A stretch of DNA of 33,024 nucleotides. It comes from Prevotellaceae bacterium (GTDB lineage: Bacteria; Bacteroidota; Bacteroidia; Bacteroidales; Bacteroidaceae). Below the pieces are notes generated by a model that was not told the origin of the DNA, searched no databases, and saw only the letters and a list, made by a program, of their open reading frames with translations. Positions 7,551 to 15,957 of the stretch are shown here, in pieces. Location: contig JAUNOM010000028.1 of the NCBI GenBank assembly GCA_030531085.1, positions 1 to 33,024 on the forward strand. The letters run 5' to 3'. The position numbers were made by a program, and so were the translations under genes. Every line of letters starts with the position of its first letter. Position 1 is the first letter of the stretch.

Positions 7551-9257
7551 ATGAAAAGAGTCTTTCACCTTATTTTGTTCCTGTTTGCGTTGCAGCTGCA
7601 CAGTGCGGCGTCTGGCAACGGAATGAAGTACCGCTACATATACATTGAGGCGGTGCGCCAGCAGGATATGGGCAATTATTCTCTGGCTTTCGAGCTGTTC
7701 AGACGGTGCCATGAGATGGCTCCCCGGGCGGCGGAGACCAGCTTTGAGCTTAGCAAACTGTATCTTGCGGCCAAGCAGGACTCTCTGGGTCTGGTGCTGC
7801 TTAAAGGCGCTGTGGAGCAGGAACCGCAGAATACGGAGTACGCAGAGCTACTGGCACGGATGTATCTGTACAGGAACGAGGTGGACTCGGCCGCTGCCGT
7901 CTATGAGGGACTGGCCACTCTGCAATATGACAGGCCGGAGTATCTGCACCTTCTGGCACGTATCTATGAGCAGCAGCGTGACTATTCCAAGCTGTTGTCT
8001 GTGCTGGACAGGATGGAACTGCGTGAGGGACAGTCGGAGGAGATAACGCTCTCCAAGATGCAGGCGTACTCCTATATGGGCGATCAGCAGGGTGCTTACA
8101 GGGAGTTGAAGAGCCTTGTGGACGCGCACCCTAACGACAAGAACCTGCAGGTGATGATGGGTAACTGGCTGTTGGGTAACGGCCGTAAGGAGGAGGCTTA
8201 CGCTACGTTCACGGATGTGTTGCGTGAGGAGCCTGATAACGCACAGGGGCAGATGTCACTGATGGACTTCTACCGCGCGGAGGGGCGCACGCAGCAGGCA
8301 GACAGCCTGCTTTACAATATGCTTGTCAATCCCCGTACCGATCCGTCAACACGTGTTACTATGATGCGTGACTGGGTAAAGGACAGCGAAGAGAAAGGGG
8401 GAGACTCGCTAAGAATAATGCAGATGTTCGACAGGGTGCTGCAACTGCCGCAGAAGACGGCCGAGGTGGCGGAGATGAAGGTGGCGTACCTAATGCTGAA
8501 GAAGGCGCCAAAGGACTCCATAAAGAGCGGATGGGAGAGTGTGCTGCGCATAACTCCCGAGTACGTAGGGGCACGGCTGGAACTGATAAAGATACTTTGG
8601 GCGGACAGTATAGATGACAAGGTGATAGACGAGTGCCGCAAGGCGGTGGAGTATGTGCCTGACGAGCCTGTGCTGTATTATCATCTCGGGGTGGCGCAGT
8701 ATGTGAACAAGCGCTATACGGAGGCGATAGAGTCGCTGAGGCGTGGCGTTGCGAACTTCACCAAGGAGACATCGGCAAGCCTGTCGGCAGATATCTACGT
8801 GATGCTTGGTGACGCTCTGTATAAGGAAAAACGCATAGAGGAGGCCTATGCCGCATACGACAGCTGCCTGATATACAGTCCTGACAATGTGGTATGCCTG
8901 AATAACTACGCCTATTTCCTCTCTCTTGACAACCGGGAGCTTAAGAAAGCGGAGAAGATGAGCTATCGCGCCATAACGGCGGAGCCTAACAACGGGACAT
9001 ATCTTGATACGTATGCGTGGATACTTTACCTGCAGCAGCGCTACGAGGAGGCACGGATATACATAGACCAGGCCATAAAATGCGAGCTGGCGGAGGACTC
9101 CGCCGCCGTGATAGCTGGCGATATACTGGAGCACGCGGGTGACATCTACATGAAACTGGGGCACAAGGAGGAGGCAATGGACTTCTGGAACCGTGCCTTG
9201 AAGAGCGGTGTGGAGGATGAGGCCACGCTGCGCAGGAAGATAAATACATTAAAATAG
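7551..9257 (+). CDS. exported tetratricopeptide repeat protein
   Basis: 568 residues with a signal peptide (M-K-R-V-F-H-L-I-L-F-L-F-A-L-Q-L, cleavage near residue 21). The rest is helical TPR units with the usual spacing of A, Y, G and P: for example residues 41-110, then repeats through Y-H-L-G-V-A-Q-Y near 380 and a clear last set with L-N-N-Y-A-Y-F-L and A-W-I-L-Y-L-Q-Q-R-Y-E-E-A. It probably acts as a periplasmic scaffold. Its stop codon directly abuts the ATG of the DUF4292 lipoprotein gene, so the two are translationally coupled. Partners are unknown; the linked EnvC-like protein suggests a cell-wall or outer-membrane role. Confidence 0.9.
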   Translation: MKRVFHLILFLFALQLHSAASGNGMKYRYIYIEAVRQQDMGNYSLAFELFRRCHEMAPRAAETSFELSKLYLAAKQDSLGLVLLKGAVEQEPQNTEYAELLARMYLYRNEVDSAAAVYEGLATLQYDRPEYLHLLARIYEQQRDYSKLLSVLDRMELREGQSEEITLSKMQAYSYMGDQQGAYRELKSLVDAHPNDKNLQVMMGNWLLGNGRKEEAYATFTDVLREEPDNAQGQMSLMDFYRAEGRTQQADSLLYNMLVNPRTDPSTRVTMMRDWVKDSEEKGGDSLRIMQMFDRVLQLPQKTAEVAEMKVAYLMLKKAPKDSIKSGWESVLRITPEYVGARLELIKILWADSIDDKVIDECRKAVEYVPDEPVLYYHLGVAQYVNKRYTEAIESLRRGVANFTKETSASLSADIYVMLGDALYKEKRIEEAYAAYDSCLIYSPDNVVCLNNYAYFLSLDNRELKKAEKMSYRAITAEPNNGTYLDTYAWILYLQQRYEEARIYIDQAIKCELAEDSAAVIAGDILEHAGDIYMKLGHKEEAMDFWNRALKSGVEDEATLRRKINTLK

Positions 9258-10124
9258 ATGAAGAAGAACTTACTGATAATATCCGCGGTGGCCGTGCTGA
9301 CGGCCTGCGGAACGGGCAAGACGGTGCAGAATGGGGACGGTAAGCCATCCGCAACGGTGGCCGACAGGGAGAAGGGAAGCGTGGACTTCCTTAGGAAACT
9401 GACCGACAATGCAGTCTACAGCCGTAACATTGTGGCGCCAATCAACTTCACACTGTCCACAAAGGACCGCAATATCTCTGTCAGTGGCAAGCTGCAGATG
9501 CGCAAGGATGAGGTGATACGCATCACGCTCAGCCCCTTCGGACTGATGGAAGTGGGGCGTATAGAGTTCACACCGGACTATGTCATGCTGGTTGACCGTG
9601 TCAATAAGGAGTATGTTCAGGCCACATACAGCGACCTGGACTTCCTTAAAAGCAACGGAATGAACTTCTATACCCTTCAGGCTTTGTTCTGGAATGAGCT
9701 GTTTGTGCCAAGTAAACAGACCCTGTCGGACTCTGACCTGTCGGGCTTTGAGGCCGATATGCTGATGCAGAACGACCGCCCTGTGACCCTGAAGGCAGGC
9801 GACCTGCACTTCAGCTGGACCACGGATGTGCAGCGGTGTCAGATAAAGAGCGCCGCCATAACGTACCGAAAGGGCACGTCACAGCAGTCGGAGGTGTCGT
9901 TTAAGTATGATGCCTTCGCACCCGTAGGCGTGAAGAAGTTCCCGTCCAAGGAGACAATATCCTTCAATTCCAGCGCGGCAGGACTGGGAAAGGTCACGCT
10001 TGACATGGAGATGAGCCGTATTGGCACTGATGACAAATGGGAGACACGCACCAAGGTGGCTGACAGATACAAGCGTCTGACCGTTCAGCAGGTCATGAAA
10101 CTGGTGGGACTCCTGATAAAGTAG
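9258..10124 (+). CDS. DUF4292 family lipoprotein
   Basis: 288 residues. A lipoprotein signal ends in L-T-A-C at residue 17, so the mature protein should be acylated and held in a membrane facing the periplasm. The body has repeated beta strands such as I-S-V-S-G-K-L-Q-M-R-K-D-E and Y-V-M-L-V-D-R-V-N-K-E-Y-V, which look like a LolA/LolB-type half-barrel. This is the pattern of the Bacteroidota DUF4292 family, whose function is not established. A lipoprotein- or lipid-carrier role is an inference from the fold-like pattern. The ATG starts on the base after the TPR gene's stop; the EnvC-like gene follows after 21 bases. Confidence 0.85.
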   Translation: MKKNLLIISAVAVLTACGTGKTVQNGDGKPSATVADREKGSVDFLRKLTDNAVYSRNIVAPINFTLSTKDRNISVSGKLQMRKDEVIRITLSPFGLMEVGRIEFTPDYVMLVDRVNKEYVQATYSDLDFLKSNGMNFYTLQALFWNELFVPSKQTLSDSDLSGFEADMLMQNDRPVTLKAGDLHFSWTTDVQRCQIKSAAITYRKGTSQQSEVSFKYDAFAPVGVKKFPSKETISFNSSAAGLGKVTLDMEMSRIGTDDKWETRTKVADRYKRLTVQQVMKLVGLLIK

Positions 10125-10145
10125 TGTATCAATCCATTCCTTTCA

Positions 10146-11732
10146 ATGAACAGAATCATTCTGATAATTGCAACAATGCTGCTCTGTCTGGCGCCATGTG
10201 GCGCGGAACTGCAGAAGAAGCCTGCCACCGTCAGGAAGACAACGCGTGCCACAACGCAGAAGAAAAGGACTGGTGTCAAGGCTAAAAGCACAAAGAAGGC
10301 GACGACATCGCGCCCCGCATCAATCTCCGGACTGCGTAATGAGCAGGCGCGCATAAAGCAGAACATACGTAAACAGGAGCAGGCACTGAAGGCAAATAAG
10401 GCCCAGATGAGGCAGAAACTGAAGGATTTGGAGCGCATCAGCAGTGACATGACGCGCAGACAGCGCTCCATTGACTCCATAAATACCGACATACACCGCC
10501 TTGACAATAACATCGGACTGCTGTCATCACAACTGGACAACCTGCAGAAGCAACTGGAGGAGCGCAAGGCCAGCTATGTGAAGTCCATGCGGTATATGGC
10601 CCGGCAACGGACCATACAGAACCAGCTGATGTTCATTTTCTCTGCGAAGAGCCTTACGGAGACTTACCGCAGGATGCGTTTCGTGAGGCAGTATGCGGCA
10701 TATCAGCGCACGCAGGGAAAGGCTGTACTGGAGAAACAGAGGCAGATGAACGAGAAACGCAGGCAGCTGCACGCCACAAGAGGTGAGAAGTCGACCATGT
10801 TACAGAAGGGACACAGGGAGCAGGCGGCACTGACTAAGCAGAAAAGTGAGCAGCAGGAACTGGTGACATCGCTGCAGAAGCAACAGAAAACCATTAATGC
10901 TGTGATAGACGAGCAGAAGAAAAAGGACGCTGCACTGAACGCCCAGATAGACCGTCTGATAGCGGAAGAGGTGGAAAAGGCACGCCAGCGCGCCATAGCA
11001 GAAGCGAAACGCAAGGCCGAGCAGGCTGCCGCCGCTAAGAAAAGGGCCGAGGAACTGGCGAGAAGGAAGGCCGAGGCCGAGGCCAGGGCACGTGAGAATG
11101 AGCGCAGAATAGCTGAGGCCAAGGCTGCGGAGGAGCGTGCCAAGGCGGCAAGAGCGGAGGCAAGGAACGCAGAGGCGAGAGAGAGGGCGGAGCAGAGGGC
11201 ACGTGAGGCCGAGGCAGCAAGAGTGGCCGCGGAGCGCAAGGCGGCTGCGGACAGCCGCAGGGCCGAAAAGGTTGTGGCCGAGGCAAAGCGTGAACAGGAG
11301 AGGGCCATAAACCTTTCAAGTGTGGACAGGGCGCTGAGCGGACAGTTTGAGGCCAACAAGGGGCGCCTGCCGTCACCGGTTGCGGGCGGCAGGATAGTGT
11401 CACACTTCGGTCATCACGGTGTGGAGGGACTGCCGGGTGTGGTGCTTGACAATAAGGGAATAAACATTATGGGCTCTCATGGCTGTGCCGCGCGGGCCAT
11501 ATTCGATGGTGAGGTGTCGGCTATATTCAACTCTGGCGGCGCCTGGGGAGTGCTGGTGCGCCACGGAGGCTACATTTCCGTGTACTGTAACCTGTCATCT
11601 GTCAGCGTATCAAAGGGACAGAAGGTTGCGACAAGACAGACTCTCGGCACTGTCGGACGTGATAATATACTGCAGTTTCAGTTACGCAGGGAGCGTTCAA
11701 AGCTTAATCCCGAACAGTGGATAGCGAGATAG
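10146..11732 (+). CDS. EnvC-like murein hydrolase activator (degenerate M23/LytM domain)
   Basis: 528 residues: a signal peptide (cleavage near residue 20), a basic segment, long coiled coils (about 58-130 and 180-270), an Ala/Glu/Arg-rich helix to about 390, then a LytM domain at about 410-525. The zinc ligands of active M23 peptidases are missing. The H-x-G-x-D position reads N-K-G-I-N, the Y-A-H-L position reads Y-C-N-L, and the last L-H-F-E position reads L-Q-F-Q. As with E. coli EnvC, such a protein would activate amidases rather than cut peptidoglycan itself. It is cotranscribed with the TPR and DUF4292 genes. Its alanine-rich helix has many shadow ORFs on the other strand. Confidence 0.9.
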   Translation: MNRIILIIATMLLCLAPCGAELQKKPATVRKTTRATTQKKRTGVKAKSTKKATTSRPASISGLRNEQARIKQNIRKQEQALKANKAQMRQKLKDLERISSDMTRRQRSIDSINTDIHRLDNNIGLLSSQLDNLQKQLEERKASYVKSMRYMARQRTIQNQLMFIFSAKSLTETYRRMRFVRQYAAYQRTQGKAVLEKQRQMNEKRRQLHATRGEKSTMLQKGHREQAALTKQKSEQQELVTSLQKQQKTINAVIDEQKKKDAALNAQIDRLIAEEVEKARQRAIAEAKRKAEQAAAAKKRAEELARRKAEAEARARENERRIAEAKAAEERAKAARAEARNAEARERAEQRAREAEAARVAAERKAAADSRRAEKVVAEAKREQERAINLSSVDRALSGQFEANKGRLPSPVAGGRIVSHFGHHGVEGLPGVVLDNKGINIMGSHGCAARAIFDGEVSAIFNSGGAWGVLVRHGGYISVYCNLSSVSVSKGQKVATRQTLGTVGRDNILQFQLRRERSKLNPEQWIAR

Positions 11733-11743
11733 GCGTAAGACTT

Positions 11744-12130
11744 ATGATAAGAATAGACCATATAGCAATGTATGTGCTGGACTTGGAGGGCGCAAGAGAC
11801 TTCTTCAAGACATTCTTCCGCGCGCAGTCCAATGATATGTACCATAATCAAAAAACAGGATTGAGGACATACCTCATGACGTTTCCTGATGGAGGGAGAC
11901 TGGAAATAATGAGCAGACCCGAAGTGAAAAGTCTGAATGAGACAGTCTATAGGAGCGGTTTCATACACCTTTCCATCGCTCTTGGCTCACGTGTCGAGGT
12001 GGATCGCATGACATCCCTGCTGGCATCGCATGGATATGAGGTGCTGTCAGGGCCGCGAGTGACGGGCGACGGGTACTATGAAAGCTGCGTCAGGGGCTTT
12101 GAGGGAAACCTTATAGAGCTGACAGAGTAG
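11744..12130 (+). CDS. VOC (glyoxalase-like) family protein
   Basis: 128 residues in two beta-alpha-beta-beta-beta halves, the vicinal-oxygen-chelate fold: I-R-I-D-H-I-A-M-Y-V at the start, R-L-E-I-M-S-R in the middle, G-F-I-H-L-S-I-A-L-G opening the second half, and G-N-L-I-E-L-T-E at the end. The metal ligands expected in glyoxalase-type enzymes (His, Glu) are present at H5, E51-like, H73-like and the terminal Glu. The reaction cannot be assigned. A longer frame from 11717 overlaps the EnvC-like gene; the ATG at 11744, 12 bases after that stop, gives the standard N-terminus. Confidence 0.85.
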   Translation: MIRIDHIAMYVLDLEGARDFFKTFFRAQSNDMYHNQKTGLRTYLMTFPDGGRLEIMSRPEVKSLNETVYRSGFIHLSIALGSRVEVDRMTSLLASHGYEVLSGPRVTGDGYYESCVRGFEGNLIELTE

Positions 12131-12151
12131 GGTATTCTGTATACATTAACA

Positions 12152-12200
12152 GCAGTGGGGCTGACACTTCGCATCGAGTGTCAGCCCCACTGCCGTTCTT
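12152..12200. terminator. bidirectional terminator between convergent genes
   Basis: A perfect 17-base stem (12152-12168 with 12177-12193) with an eight-base loop lies between the stop of the VOC gene and the stop of the FadL-type gene. No long T run follows on the plus strand, but the stem is strong and well placed for both genes. Confidence 0.82.
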
Positions 12201-12225
12201 ATATTATTGTGTTCGCTGTCCAATC

Positions 12226-13878
12226 TTAGAACCTGTAACCAAGAGTGGCGTTTATCTGGTGACGGTTGTTCTTTATGGTGGTTGGAGTACCGATGTTTGT
12301 TTCAGAGGCGATTTCTGCCACCTGTCCGTTTTCCAGACCGAAAGTCTTCAGGTCATAGACAGACTGGAACGGGTGATATTCACCCTTCTGTGTGGAATAC
12401 TGATAGGACAGGTCAAGGTTCAGGTTCTTTGACAGTGAGAAACCGAGACCGAATGTGACGCGGTGTGTGTCCTTCCAGTTGGTGTAGTCGTATGTAGTGT
12501 AGTAGTTTCCCACACTGCCGTCATTCGGATTGGTGTATATCATGAAGTCCTTGCTGGCATTGTCCCGGTACATAGGGCTGATATAGTTGTAGCCCATGCG
12601 TATGGCAACCTCCTGAACAGGCTTTACCTCCACTCCGAACTTGGCGGTGTGCACCCCTCGCAGGTTCATGTCCGTATTGTTGTCCATGTCAAAGTCCTTC
12701 TCGTACACGCTGTGGTCATAGTCAAGTACTATCTTGTTCTTGATGAAGGAATAGTCCGCATACTCGTAAGTTGCGCCAAGTGCCACGATGTTGTCTACGG
12801 TATGTCCTACGGACAGGCCGAACTTCCATGGCGTTGTCATCTTGTACTTGTAGTCGTAGGTCTGGGAATATGCCGGAGAATACTCCTTGTTGTCCAGAGA
12901 GTAGTATGCCTCCGCGCCCATACTTCCGTAACAGTCCAGGTCGTACCATGTGGGAGTGTGGATGTATGCGCCTATGCGGAATGGGGAATCCTCTATAGGT
13001 CGGAATATCATACCAAACTTAATGTCAAATCCTGTGCCCGTTATCTTGCGGTTATCGTATGTGTATACGCTGCCTCTTGGGGCGTCCGCAGCGTCCACAA
13101 GACTCTCATTGTATGTCGTGTAGCTGTTATAGTGCACGTCCTTCAGTCCGAATGACACTCCAAGATATATGCGGTTGAACAGGTTTCCGCTGAAATTGAT
13201 GTCGAACTGGCTTATATATCCGCTGTTGTCCTTTCTTGCGAAGTAGCTGTCAGCCGCACTGTATCCGTCAAAGCAGTCGTTTCCCGCGCCGTAGTCGGCA
13301 AAGTTGTCGTTGATGACAGAGTAGTTCACATCGTCCATAAGGCTCATGTCGTACCATCTGTCGTCCCTGCCCTTGTTCCAGGAGTCTACGTTTATCTTCT
13401 GACTTGCCAGCCTCATGTACGACATCTTGTTCAGAGAGGCGTTGTTCAGTACGTTCACCGCATCGGAGAGCATATTGAAATTCGTGCTCTTATGGTAGTT
13501 AACGCCAAGGTTGAACCATGTCTGCGAGCCCGTTTGTGTGCTGTATACAAAGCCTATCTGGTTGAAGTCAGCGTTTGTCACACCCTTCTTGCCGTCATAG
13601 TCGCTTAACGTCACAGGGCCATTGTCAGCAGATCCGCGCTGAACGGTAAGTCCTCCGGACGCTCCCACCCACGACTTGCGGAACAGTCCGATGCCTGCCG
13701 GGTTGGAACTCATTGTTGATATGTCCGCTCCGAGCGCCTCCATGGCTCCGCCCATGCCTATGTAGCGTGCCGTTCCGTTAAGGTTCGTGCTGGCGAGCTG
13801 TGCGCTCTCGTATGTCTCTTGTGCCGTTGCGGCGCCCGAGGCGAGCAGCATGGCAGTGCAAATTATAGTCTTGTTCAT
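12226..13878 (-). CDS. outer membrane protein, OmpP1/FadL family
   Basis: 550 residues with a signal peptide ending near A-A-T-A (residue 19). The beginning of the mature protein carries the FadL-family signature: G-T-A-R-Y-I-G-M-G-G-A-M-E-A-L-G-A-D followed by S-S-N-P-A-G-I-G. The rest alternates in beta-barrel fashion and ends in L-G-Y-R-F, with the terminal aromatic expected for BAM-dependent insertion. FadL-type barrels let hydrophobic compounds cross the outer membrane; the substrate is unknown. It follows the Trp/Tyr-rich secreted protein gene after 59 bases on the same strand and is probably in the same operon. Confidence 0.9.
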   Translation of the reverse strand: MNKTIICTAMLLASGAATAQETYESAQLASTNLNGTARYIGMGGAMEALGADISTMSSNPAGIGLFRKSWVGASGGLTVQRGSADNGPVTLSDYDGKKGVTNADFNQIGFVYSTQTGSQTWFNLGVNYHKSTNFNMLSDAVNVLNNASLNKMSYMRLASQKINVDSWNKGRDDRWYDMSLMDDVNYSVINDNFADYGAGNDCFDGYSAADSYFARKDNSGYISQFDINFSGNLFNRIYLGVSFGLKDVHYNSYTTYNESLVDAADAPRGSVYTYDNRKITGTGFDIKFGMIFRPIEDSPFRIGAYIHTPTWYDLDCYGSMGAEAYYSLDNKEYSPAYSQTYDYKYKMTTPWKFGLSVGHTVDNIVALGATYEYADYSFIKNKIVLDYDHSVYEKDFDMDNNTDMNLRGVHTAKFGVEVKPVQEVAIRMGYNYISPMYRDNASKDFMIYTNPNDGSVGNYYTTYDYTNWKDTHRVTFGLGFSLSKNLNLDLSYQYSTQKGEYHPFQSVYDLKTFGLENGQVAEIASETNIGTPTTIKNNRHQINATLGYRF

Positions 13879-13937
13879 ATAGTTATTTGTTATCTGTTTG
13901 TCTGTTCATGTTTCTACAGTGCTGCATAGAGGTGCCG

Positions 13938-14816
13938 TTACCGTCTGCCTCCTCTGCTTCCTCCACCGCCGTATGAGCGTGATCCGCCTCCTCCACCAGT
14001 GGCGCGTGAGCTTCCTCCGTATGAGTGTGAGGAGCTGCCGCTGCTGTATGAGCGTGACGGCGTGGTCTGTGTGTTGAAGTTGTTGCGCGTTGTGGTGTTC
14101 CGTTCTGTCCGTGATGGTGTTGTGTTGTTATACTGTCTCGTCCTTGTACGGCTTGGTGTGTTGTTCCTGTACGTCCTGTTTGTCGTCTGTCCCGTCCTTC
14201 TCGTGGTGGCCCATCTGCCAGATCCGCCTCCGCCACGGTTGCTTATGTGTCCTCCATGCCATATAGGACGGTGGTAAACGGGCCTGTACCAGCCGTGCCA
14301 TCCACCCCATCCGTACCATCCTGTGTGGTAATAATGGTAGCGCCATGGGTCATGATAGCCCCAGTACCATGGGTCATGCCACCGTGTATGCCAGTAGAAT
14401 GAATCGTAATACCATGGGTCATAATACCACGGATCATAGTACCACGGGTCGTTTACAACGAGGATTGTGCTGTGAAAGCCGTCAAACCGCTTCATCCTCA
14501 TGCTGTTCTCATAGTCCTGACGCGATACCATTATGGAGTCCTGCATATTGATTGAGTCGCCAAGGTGCTGTGCGTAGCCCTTGTTGAAGCGGTCCCGGCG
14601 GTTGTACTCGTCCACATCGCGCAGCGTTCCGTATGTGTATTCGCTCCCGGACGGCTGTGAGTAGTCGTACGTCTCGGACACCCTGCTGTCCGGTACGGTC
14701 CTTACTGTCTTCACGTCACGTCCCTTTTTCGGGGTGAAGTACATATCATCATCCTGTGCCCTTGCGCCTATCGCCATGAACAGGCATAAGGCTGTGAGTA
14801 TAAAGTAACGTCTCAT
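13938..14816 (-). CDS. secreted Trp/Tyr/Asp-rich low-complexity protein
   Basis: 292 residues. The start at 14816 puts a signal peptide at the N-terminus (cleavage after A-R-A, residue 20); a longer frame to 14912 would hide it. Residues 122-185 are dominated by Trp, Tyr, His and Asp-Pro, with D-P-W-Y-Y three times in a row (123-137) and again as D-P-W-Y-W and D-P-W-R-Y. Residues 195-292 are Gly/Ser/Arg/Thr-rich with repeated T-P-S-R and end in Arg-Gly runs. I recognise no catalytic domain. Similar aromatic-rich tails occur in hypothetical proteins of Prevotella. A surface or outer-membrane location is inferred from the signal peptide and the adjacent FadL-type gene. Confidence 0.8.
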   Translation of the reverse strand: MRRYFILTALCLFMAIGARAQDDDMYFTPKKGRDVKTVRTVPDSRVSETYDYSQPSGSEYTYGTLRDVDEYNRRDRFNKGYAQHLGDSINMQDSIMVSRQDYENSMRMKRFDGFHSTILVVNDPWYYDPWYYDPWYYDSFYWHTRWHDPWYWGYHDPWRYHYYHTGWYGWGGWHGWYRPVYHRPIWHGGHISNRGGGGSGRWATTRRTGQTTNRTYRNNTPSRTRTRQYNNTTPSRTERNTTTRNNFNTQTTPSRSYSSGSSSHSYGGSSRATGGGGGSRSYGGGGSRGGRR

Positions 14817-14938
14817 AACTGTTAGTTTTATGGGGATACGGGGCTCCCCAGTGGTTGGATAATGCAAAATTAATGATAATTTTACTGCAAATATACGGAA
14901 AAACCCTAACATAAGGTAGGTTTTTCCCTATTTTTTTC

Positions 14939-14946
14939 TAACTTTG
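14939..14946 (+). promoter_or_regulatory. promoter element of prmA
   Basis: TAACTTTG matches the -7 element of this phylum, but no TTG lies 20 bases upstream. Transcription would start near 14953. This rules out the GTG at 14946 as a prmA start codon and supports the ATG at 15000. Confidence 0.6.
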
Positions 14947-14999
14947 TGGCGAATTTAACATATAGTGCAGGCTGCGACCTGTCATGCAAGTTACATCTT

Positions 15000-15878
15000 A
15001 TGAAGTATTACCAGACAATATTTAACATTGTGCCTCCCTCGGCGGAACTGATGCAACCGTGCCGTGAACTGCTGGCTGATGCCTGCGGTGACTGTGGTTA
15101 TGAGAGCTTTGAGGATACGGACAGCGGCATAAACGGCTATGTGCAGCAGGACCAGTACTCACAGACTGCCCTGGACAGGGTCATAAGCTCTTTCCCGATA
15201 GATGGTGTTGCCATCACATACACAACCGAGTCCATTCCCGATCAGGACTGGAACGCCGCCTGGGAGGAACAGGGTTTCGCGCCAGTGATGGTGGATGGCG
15301 AGGTTACGATATATGATGCGCGCCACACTGTGGACCCTTCCGTGTTCAATACCCCATTGACTGTAGGCATACAGGCCAGTAACGCCTTTGGCACCGGCAC
15401 CCACGAGACTACACGTATGGTTGTGCGCACGCTGCTTGACCTGCCCCTTGACGGCCGCAGAGTGCTGGACTGTGGCTGTGGCACGGGCATACTGGCGATA
15501 ATATCTCTGATGCGTGGAGCGGCGGAAGCCGTGGGTTACGACATAGACGAGTGGAGCGCGGACAACGCCATGCACAATGCGCGGCTCAATGGCATAGACA
15601 GCAGGCTGCGGGTGCTTCTCGGTGATGCCACGGTGCTGTCACAACTGGAGAGACGGTTTGATGTGGTGGTGGCCAATATCAACCGTAACATCCTTCTGGC
15701 CGACATGGTCCGCTTCCGTGAGGTAATGTCATCGGGCGGCACACTGATAGTCAGCGGCTTCTATACCACGGACGTTCCGATGCTGCTTGATGAGGCCTCC
15801 GCCCATGGTCTGCATGAGGTGGGGCGGATGGAGGATAACGGCTGGTGCTGCCTTAGGCTGCAACTGAACAGAGAATGA
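15000..15878 (+). CDS. prmA: ribosomal protein L11 methyltransferase
   Basis: 292 residues from the ATG at 15000. The enzyme methylates L11 using S-adenosylmethionine. The C-terminal Rossmann domain has the SAM motif L-D-C-G-C-G-T-G-I-L-A-I near residue 158, preceded by the family motif A-F-G-T-G-T-H-E-T-T-R. The N/D-P-P-Y-type position reads V-V-A-N-I-N-R-N-I-L. The N-terminal domain that binds L11 is present but divergent. An upstream in-frame GTG falls inside the promoter and is not used. The gene stands alone on the plus strand between two minus-strand units and ends at a shared terminator. Confidence 0.93.
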   Translation: MKYYQTIFNIVPPSAELMQPCRELLADACGDCGYESFEDTDSGINGYVQQDQYSQTALDRVISSFPIDGVAITYTTESIPDQDWNAAWEEQGFAPVMVDGEVTIYDARHTVDPSVFNTPLTVGIQASNAFGTGTHETTRMVVRTLLDLPLDGRRVLDCGCGTGILAIISLMRGAAEAVGYDIDEWSADNAMHNARLNGIDSRLRVLLGDATVLSQLERRFDVVVANINRNILLADMVRFREVMSSGGTLIVSGFYTTDVPMLLDEASAHGLHEVGRMEDNGWCCLRLQLNRE

Positions 15879-15890
15879 TATTGAAAGAAT

Positions 15891-15935
15891 GAACCGCCGA
15901 CATCGTAATAGGCTCGCTATTGATGCCGGCGGTTC
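15891..15935. terminator. bidirectional terminator between prmA and the outer-membrane barrel gene
   Basis: An imperfect long hairpin pairs 15891-15910 with 15918-15935 (core GAACCGCCG/CGGCGGTTC, one mismatch and a two-base bulge). It sits between the two convergent stop codons. Confidence 0.75.
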
Positions 15936-15957
15936 CTTATACACTAACTAACTATAC

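Noticed and set aside
10703-11359. Minus-strand frame of 218 codons
   Set aside because: Mirror of the alanine-rich helix of the EnvC-like protein; consists mainly of Ala, Ser, Leu and Cys.
14946-14999. N-terminal extension of prmA from a GTG
   Set aside because: The GTG is the last base triplet of the promoter element itself and would not be in the transcript.
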